Shown in pieces: positions 56,783-64,000 of a stretch of 64,000 bases of DNA (the stretch's first letter is position 1; the number at the start of each line of letters is the position of its first letter). Made by a program: the position numbers and the translations under genes. Location of the stretch: contig OX465102.1 in NCBI GenBank assembly GCA_949987565.1, positions 11,920,763-11,984,762 of the forward strand, in the 5' to 3' direction. The notes under the pieces were generated by a model, which was not told the DNA's origin, made no database searches, and worked only from the letters and a program-made list of their open reading frames with translations. This DNA is from Luidia sarsii (Eukaryota; Echinodermata; Asteroidea; Paxillosida; Luidiidae).

Positions 56783-57149
56783 GCTAGTGGACCGGACGGA
56801 CATTACTGCAAAATTACTGGTGGCAGTAGACCCTTTTTTCCATAAATCTATGCAATTACTGACACTGCCAAACTAATCAACGGTTGTTAAATTAAAATGC
56901 TCAACACTTTCTTAAATGAAAAGACCAACAGTTACTCTCAACAAGATGATCAACATATGAATAAAACAAATGCACAACTGTTGGATAGGCTAATTACTCA
57001 GTTGTTATTGAAAGAAATTGGCCAACAACTGTGTAAAGGGAAATGACAACGGTGTTGTGCAATTCGTTACTCAACAACTGCTCGATTGCATACTTACACA
57101 ACGTTGAGTAAAATGTTGAGTAAAATGTTACTCAACGTTTTCGCAGTGA
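56783..57149. mobile_element. Mirror of TTGAGTAA-rich insert
   Basis: Reverse complement of 13,979-14,345, flanked by AAGGCTAGTGGACCGGACGG at 56,781 and AAGGCTAGTGGACCGGACGA at 57,149. Confidence 0.5.
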
Positions 57150-57407
57150 AGGCTAGTGGACCGGACGAACATTCCTAGCAAAATCATTCGTCAGTTGGCA
57201 TACGATCTTGCTGGACCGTTCACACACATTATAAATTCCTATCTTGCTCAATCCCAGCGGAAACGAGCTTTTATCATTCCAGTTTCTAAGTCAGTACCGG
57301 CCACTGTTGGCAATTTAAGGTCTATTGTACTAACGGAGCGTTTTGTAAAAGTCGCCGGGCATTCCGTTGCAAAACAAAATCAACACGGAAATCGCAAAGG
57401 TGTCTAA
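57150..57407 (+). pseudogene. Mirror of LINE reverse transcriptase fragment
   Basis: Reverse complement of 13,721-13,978. Two amino-acid differences are visible (Leu to Phe after AGP, Ser to Tyr in INSSLAQ), a direct sample of arm divergence of about 1% here. Confidence 0.75.
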
Positions 57408-57642
57408 CGCCACATTGCTTCACACATTGAGCTGCCCCCTCCCCGCCTGCCTGCCACCCATACAAGCAACAAACGTCAGCTGCTGATGGTTGCACCACAA
57501 TAACTATATTAGGCTTTATTATTCAAATAAAGTATATTCTATGGACAACGATTTACATGAGACTCAACAGTCTCGATGCCATAATTCATAACTCATGCGA
57601 AGCCGGTGCACTTTTCACCTCTGCATTTCCTGCATCGCATCG

Positions 57643-58660
57643 TTAGGCTAGGGCCTGTGTACACTGTCTGGATTTTTGGTATTATGTTGATAATGTACCT
57701 ATCCCCCGGAAATGTTGGCAGTGTGCACATGGCATTAACATAATTGTAAAATGTTACCCCAATGGTACTGAGTTGTTGACGGAAGAATGCAGACATTTCT
57801 AAGTTAATTGCAATCTCAGTTTATGGATAAATCTAGTCACCCTGTTTCCATGAAATTACCCTAATCGACATAATCACGAATCTCACGCTAATCGTCAACC
57901 GAATTTAACTTGAATCACAAAGTCACTCCTTAAATCCGAAACCAAGTTTATTTGTCACACCTTACCACCTAATATGAAACTAAAAACACTGAAAATCAAA
58001 ACATTATTTAAGTCTGTCACGTACAGATTATTATGCTCGTCAGTTTCATCAGGAGGACAACAACATCGCCAACATGGAAAGTACCGGTAATTGATTCCGT
58101 TCAATAGAACCAATCACAAATTCACAAATTGCTTTAACGATTATTCAAACAAACGTGATGTCCAAATCATGCTAATGATATTAAAAGCAGTTACGCTACT
58201 CATCCATGAAATTTACACATTACCTGTCCAATCCTAATGCAAAATTCTTTGATTTTGTTTCTGCAATTAAACACAAAATATTTGAAATTGTCAACAATTT
58301 GAATCGATTCTACCTTTGCGAAAGGTCCTGCTAGAATCAAAAATCACGTCCTCCAGATTTTTGATATTAAAATGTTGGTCATTATTTTTTGTAAGTACAA
58401 ACATTTTGCGGCATGTTTGCGTATTACTGTTTCTAGGAGATTATTACTGGGTAGCATTGGACTTGCTCATTACACTCAGCTGTGCTTCGAAATATTCTTT
58501 AGCCAAGACTTAAACTCATGTATTTGTCCTATATTTTTTCTTCTTCTCAATAATTGTTACTTCTGGAAAAGAAATCAGCAACTTCCTCTTGGTGGTCTCT
58601 TTTACGTTGTCTTTTCGAGAACCAATACCGACAATTAGTCTATTAACAAACCAATTAATA
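57643..58660. repeat. Mirror of interrupted dispersed repeat B
   Basis: Reverse complement of 12,468-13,485 with the same interruption. Confidence 0.65.
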
Positions 58661-58681
58661 TTTTCTATATTCAAAAGTACA

Positions 58682-59368
58682 CTTATCATTATCATTTTAT
58701 TTATCCTGGGTATCCCATTCTTTGCAAAACTAATCTCCCATGGATCCCAGCCAATGCAATAAAAACATTAGAAAGCACCTTAAAATTACAACAAACATTT
58801 AAACAATCAATAAAAGCCCGTAACACCAGGTCTGTTAAAATACATCCACGCTACACATTACAATTATTACAATTGCAGTTTTACTACTACTCACAACCCT
58901 TTAACAAATTTATAAACATTTCACATTATTTGGGATGGGGTTCTTCAAATTCCCCCGGTATGGCATTCCATGCATAAGCTCCCCGAAATTTGATGGGTTT
59001 TTTTCTGCCAGATTCTGTTCTCACTCGTGGAAGAACAATGTTACCCATCACACTGTTACTATAAATTCACTATGAATTTCACTACTCCGATCCGGTCAAA
59101 AATATCACACAAATAATCTGGGACCACCCTTACATACCATACACTTCAAGTGAAAATCGCGTCTGTCTGACAAAATGACCTAGTCAAGAGAATTCAGCAC
59201 AACTGAAGATAAAGTGATGGGTGGAGCATGAGGAACGATCCTCCCTAGTCTATTCCAAAGCACGTCGAAACGCTGTAAATTCGACTTGCATGTGTTACTC
59301 CATACTACATCACAATAATCGAACTGGGGGAAAGTGAAAGTTTTGGCTATAAGATTCGGTGAGTCCAA
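58682..59368 (-). pseudogene. Mirror of LINE 3' end remnant
   Basis: Reverse complement of 11,760-12,446 (11,760 pairs with 59,368), with the same FDYCDVVW motif and the same tail, now reading leftward. Confidence 0.75.
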
Positions 59369-59487
59369 AGGAAGAAAATGCTTAACTGTTAAGACTGCCT
59401 ATATGCTTATTAACTTCAGAAATAACATAAGCGATATGGAGCGTCGATTTTAGGTTACAATCACAAGCTGGAGCCGATCATGGCGAC

Positions 59488-60636
59488 ATGGCGTATAGTT
59501 ATAGCAGGGATGAGTTATTGGGCCTTCATTCTGTATCTGGTGAGCTTAATCCTAGTCAAGTCCAGAGACTAAATTTCATACAGGATATTTCATCTACCAG
59601 TCTCCCTTACAGCCGGGAAACTAACCGTAGGCAGCGGCGAGGCAGGAGAGCGGGAGTACAAGGCAGGCTACGCTTTTGCGGGACCAATGACTACCTTTAC
59701 CCAGTATCTCCCTCGCCAACGGACGCTCTCTACGGCACAAAATGGACGAGCTTCTAGCCCTATTGGACGCTAGTAGGAGTGACTTCAGGGAATGCCATAA
59801 TTTCTGTTTTACGGAAACCTGGTTGGACAACAATGTACCGGACTCCGCCATTACTGTCCCTGGATTCGGGTTTTTCGGTTTTTTTTGTTTTTGTTTTTTT
59901 TTCGAGCGGAGCGTATCTCGTATCGAGGCAGCGAATAAGACCAGAGGTGGTGGTGTAGGCCTTTTGGTCAATAAGTCATGGTGCCGTGCCTGCAAGCTAT
60001 TGTCTCAGACGTGCACTTCAGATTTGGAGACACTTACAGTTCATCGCCGTCCTTTTTACATGCCGAGGGAGTTTTCCTCGATTGTATACTAATTGGGGAG
60101 TTTTCCTCGAGTGCACAGATGTTGTCACGTGATACATCGCCTTCATACAGCACGTCATACATCGCCTTCTGTGAGGAGTTGTGCGTGCCAACTAAGAGCA
60201 TGGTTAGATACTCAAATCAAAGGCCCTGATTCCGAGACTCTTTGCGCCAGAAAGTCCGGGTTAAGGAATCAGCCTGTGAGTCGGGGGATTAAGCCAAGTT
60301 TAATGGCCGCTAAATATGATCTGAGGAAAGGCGGTCAATGTCGGCAACGCAAGAACCGGTCTCGGCTGGAGGAGAACCGGCAGGGGAGGATCTCCGTTAT
60401 CGACGAAGCGGCATCCGGCAGATCACTAACCACAAGTCAAGTTCCGGATTCCGAGCCCCTTACGAGCTCGGCCTGTTGGATCGCCTGACTCAATACTACT
60501 GTCGGTTTGACAAGCCCCTCAAAGATCTTGTTCGTGAGCCATTGCCTCGCATCACAATTAGGCATTAGTAGAATATTTGCTGGGCTTAAACCCAGGAAGG
60601 CTAGTGGCCCTGACGGGATCAGTCCTCGGTTACTTA
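59488..60636 (+). pseudogene. Mirror copy of CR1/L2-like endonuclease fragment
   Basis: Reverse complement of 10,492-11,640 with the same frame breaks. The basic segment is at 59,620-59,670, MDELLALL begins at 59,742, FTETWL follows, and KASGPDGIS is at about 60,590-60,620. A small difference lies in the T-rich patch near 59,875-59,905 (Gly-Leu-Phe against Gly-Phe-Phe-Cys type codons). Because both arms share the same lesions, the element died before the inverted duplication. Confidence 0.85.
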
Positions 60637-61005
60637 AAGGGGAATGCAACCAACTGACAAATGTTGGTTTTTCTGATTAGGTGTTAAAACAACCTACAAT
60701 TACCTAAAGTATGTGCTACTCACATACGACTTTCATAAAGAGGGAAAAATCGTGGAATTCAATGGTCGAATTTGCGTTCTCGCAACCCGCCATCTTTTCG
60801 AAGGCGGGCCGCCAATCATTGCGATTCGACCACTGTTTTTGCGAACTTGAAATGCTGGGACCTCGTGTAAGACGACCGTACCCTTGGCCGAGAGATTTCG
60901 TTAGAGTAATGCGAACTACATAATGACAAAGCCTGTACCCTGTACCCACCGTCTATCTGCCCCTTACTCTTTGAAGACCGTGCATTATCTTGTAGCCTTG
61001 CTACC

Positions 61006-61564
61006 GTCAAATTTCCCTGCTATCCCCGGTCCTTTTTCCTTGTTATCCCCCCGCCCAATTTCCTTGTTATCCCTTAAAATTGCCTTGCTCTTCCCTTGTT
61101 CAAATGTCCTTGCTATTTCCCCTTCCAATATCCTTGCTATTCCCCTGTCCAATTTAATTGTTTTCCCCCCGTCCAATTTCCGTGTTACCCTCTTCCAGTT
61201 TCCTTGGTATTTCCCCGTCCAATTTCATCGCTATTCCCTGTCCAATTTCCTTGCTATTCCCCGTCCAATTTCATCGCTATTCCCTGTCCAATTTCCTTGC
61301 TATTCCCCGTCAAATTTCCTTGCTATTATCCCGTCCAATTTCCTTGCTATTCCCCGTCCATTTCCTTGCTATTTCCCCCTTTCAAATTTCCTTGTTACCT
61401 CTTCCAATTACCTTGCTATTGCCACTTCCAATTTCCTTGCTATTACCCCGTCCAATTTCCTGGCTATTCCCACGTCCATTTCCTTGCTATTTCCCCGTCC
61501 AATTTCCTTGCTATTCCCCCCGTCCATTTTCCGTTATCATTTCCCCCGTCCATTTCCCGTTGGT
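61006..61564. repeat. Mirror of 22-bp minisatellite
   Basis: Reverse complement of 9,564-10,122 with the same unit order and the same total length (10,123 pairs with 61,005 and 9,441 with 61,687). It is notable that an unstable tandem array kept equal length in both arms. Confidence 0.9.
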
Positions 61565-61687
61565 TTTCTTGAATATTCTCCTAGGTCTACGTAGTAGAAA
61601 TTCTTTGAATGAATTAAAACAATATGAGTGCGACCTAAAAATAGTTTACCGAGTGTTTGTACCATCTCTTTGTCGTGCTCGGCTATC

Positions 61688-62182
61688 CTATTGTGATATT
61701 GTGCCAACAGAGGGCGCTACAACATTTTCGAGACGGGTGCAGAAACCTGTACAAAAACACTCACTTTCAAAGCCCATTATCCCACACCCAAAAGTCTCTC
61801 AGTTACAGCTATACTCAAAATTGTAGGTTGGACCTTCATCCATTAATTCTTTTCAATCTTAGTGCCCTCAGCCGATTAGACTTTTTGCTAATTACCCACA
61901 GAAAAAAGCCAACGTGTGTAGCCGTTCAAGCTGAATTTCTGCAAGGATTTTGGGATGGACCCCTCCGCTTCTTCAGTCAAATAGGGCCACATTTAAAGTC
62001 GGATATGGTCCAAATTACATACCAAATTGAAGAGTGAACCCCCAGGTTGTCTTTAACTTCACTTATTCTACAATGTATCAGTTAATTAGCATCCGAAGAG
62101 CCCCTATTAAAAAAAAGTTGAGGGTTCACACTTTATGATAATCAGCTCTGCGGAGCCATCTTGGATGGATTTTGTGTGCTTC
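61688..62182. repeat. Mirror of dispersed repeat copy 1
   Basis: Reverse complement of 8,946-9,440, with matching boundaries (8,946 pairs with 62,182). Confidence 0.75.
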
Positions 62183-63162
62183 ACCCAGACAGGACGTCGA
62201 TCCGGCCACGACACGTATTACGTACCGGTGTTTCAATATAATATTATACCTTTGAACTTCGCCACTCATCCCTGACTACAGTACACTCTTGCAGCTTTGT
62301 CCCCTTAGGGGCCACTCAAAACTGTCAATGTTTTTAAATTGATATTTTTTTCCAAAATTGTTTGATCCACCAACCCACCCCTAATTTGATTACAAAAACA
62401 GGTTTTTTGTTATCAAATTGTACATACATTTGATATAATTATATTCAAATACATGTACAAATCTATTAAAATGCAACACAGTATGACAAGATGATGGCTG
62501 ATTATGGATGAAGTATTGATTATGCATGGTGAAGGATACATGTACTTTAGTGACGGCGTGATGAAGCTGATGGTCTCCCCTTTTACACAAGTTTTGGAAG
62601 GCTGGAGCGGCGCGCACGATATGTAAAAAAGGCAAGGCAGAAAGAAATTTTTCGTCCGGATTTTAATATGAAAAGTGGATTTCGATTTTCAATTTATTTC
62701 CTTGACCCAGCCACCCACTTTTTCGATTTTTTTTCTTCGAAATTTAAAAACATTGAACATTTTGAATGGCACCTTAGTTACAATAGACAACACAGCATTT
62801 ACGAAGTGTGTTTTGTCAGTTCTGCAGCCTTAAAATTCCCATTGTATGTCCTTCTCCTTTACTCTACAATGTTTAAATCAGCCACAGTACACCTTCTTCT
62901 GCTTTGAGAGCTGTAAAGGATCTTAAACATTTGGCTCCAATGAAATCACGTTTTTCCATTTTGTGTGATCATTGGGAAGGGTTGAGATAAAAAGACACGC
63001 GATGGATCATGCAACGGATCATGGTTAATTAATCCGCCAACCAACAACTTACATCAATCGACAACGAGCAAGATCCATTTTCTGTATACCTTTGTATAAT
63101 TATTATCAGAAGAACCATGCTGTGTACCAAGTTTGCATCAAAATCATGCTAAATGAGACTAA
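62183..63162. other. Right-arm unassigned AT-rich DNA
   Basis: Mirror of 7,966-8,945. Two amino-acid differences in an otherwise meaningless frame at 62,668-62,907 give another sample of the low divergence between arms. Confidence 0.35.
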
Positions 63163-63282
63163 ATGATTCTCCTGATGACGGCCAGAGCATACTGGAAAAC
63201 GTCGAGTTACCCTCAGGTTCTTTTCAGAACCATACCTCTTCCTTTAAGAGACCTGATACATGGTGTTCACCGCAAACCTTCC
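63163..63282. repeat. Mirror of dispersed repeat end
   Basis: Reverse complement of 7,846-7,965. Confidence 0.5.
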
Positions 63283-63329
63283 TATATTAAAATCATGCTA
63301 CTTGAATACATATTATATGGAATCGTTTG

Positions 63330-63698
63330 TTAAAGGCCAAATACAATGTGATGAAGGTCAAAAGATTGCCACAGTTTGTATGTTAAACCATCAAACATTC
63401 CCTTAAGAAATATCCTGCGAAGAATTTAGCCCAAATGGTGAACTGAAAAAGTAGAAACATGCAAAAAGGCCGTCACGGTTTACGCACCGTTGTGTAGTGT
63501 GTTTATTACTCGCTCACGAGTAATAATCTATTTGTCGATGTTTGAGTGAAGATTTATTAGTACTGACAGCATCCCGGACCGTAAGATTTCAACACGTGGA
63601 TTCTTCTACCATGACCACCTATACAAACTGTGTAAATTACAAGAACATATGTGGACGTCGATGTTTTCCGATCTTCCCAATGTTGTATTGGCCTTTAA
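63330..63698. mobile_element. Mirror copy of TTAAAGGCC-end MITE
   Basis: Reverse complement of 7,430-7,798 in the right palindrome arm, with identical ends. Confidence 0.6.
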
Positions 63699-64000
63699 AA
63701 GAAAAAGCTCCCATTGGCAGAATCTAGATTTGAAAGAACTTTTCATGAAGAAACATGTAAAACAGTCCAGTGCCCTACCCCATCGGTCCCATTATCCAAC
63801 ATGATTGGATTAGGTTTCTCTTGTGCAATATTTTATCTCGTACAGATCACAAAATCGATTAATCTTAGGTTGAAAATAATTCGTCATGAGGAAACATCGG
63901 TGGTAAGGGATGGTTTTCGGTTTGATGGGGTCCACATTATTTCAATCAAGCAGGGTACAACACACGTACTGGCTCATACGAGTCTGATGTCGTTACGACT

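Larger units (their letters stand above)
35596..64000 (-). repeat. Right arm of giant palindrome (cut by window end)
   Basis: This is the reverse complement of 7,128-35,436, with the same gene and repeat order read backwards. It differs from the left arm by scattered substitutions, a TGG codon where the left fucosyltransferase has TGA, a one-base deletion in the GPCR tail, a roughly 13-bp deletion upstream of the truncated GPCR, and about 86 bp of insertions between 36,650 and 37,010. It is still pairing with the left arm at the last base of the window, so the repeat continues beyond it. Confidence 0.98.

Overview
The window is metazoan nuclear DNA, with long non-coding stretches, AT-rich spacers, degenerate non-LTR retrotransposons, a tRNA-derived SINE, many short foldback elements (MITEs) and several minisatellites. 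The two recognisable gene families, a GT10 fucosyltransferase and class A GPCRs, are each single-exon. Lineage-expanded intronless GPCRs and fucosyltransferases fit a marine invertebrate deuterostome such as an echinoderm, but no single element fixes the species and this assignment is weak.

The dominant feature is a giant inverted duplication. Positions 7,128-35,436 reappear in reverse complement at 35,596-64,000, around a 159-bp unpaired spacer. Nearly every feature of the left arm has a partner in the right arm: x pairs with about 71,128 minus x through the outer half, drifting by small indels nearer the centre. The window end cuts the right arm, so the outer limit of the palindrome is not seen. 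Parallel translations of the arms suggest roughly 0.5-1% divergence plus indels in repeats. This is the main object of interest. It is either a real palindrome, perhaps homogenised by gene conversion, or two haplotypes joined head to head by the assembler.

Left flank (1-7,127): a smaller inverted repeat (1-1,387 against 4,760-6,085) encloses 3.4 kb holding a tRNA-Gly-like SINE, TTC tracts and a G-rich minisatellite. Then comes about 1 kb of unassigned DNA.

Each palindrome arm, from outside inwards, carries: a MITE; a 22-bp-type minisatellite; fragments of CR1/L2-like LINEs; ~500-bp dispersed repeats; a fucosyltransferase (intact 452 codons on the right, nonsense at codon 384 on the left); palindromic MITEs; a truncated GPCR interrupted by a MITE; a full GPCR whose C-terminal tail is encoded by a 15-bp minisatellite; a long AT-rich stretch; a SINE; a 943-bp foldback element; and a candidate first exon of a LAPTM4-like membrane protein that points at the palindrome centre and has no visible continuation.

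No operon-like cooperation is visible. The fucosyltransferase would act in Golgi glycosylation and the GPCRs at the cell surface. No rRNA, CRISPR or bacterial features were seen.
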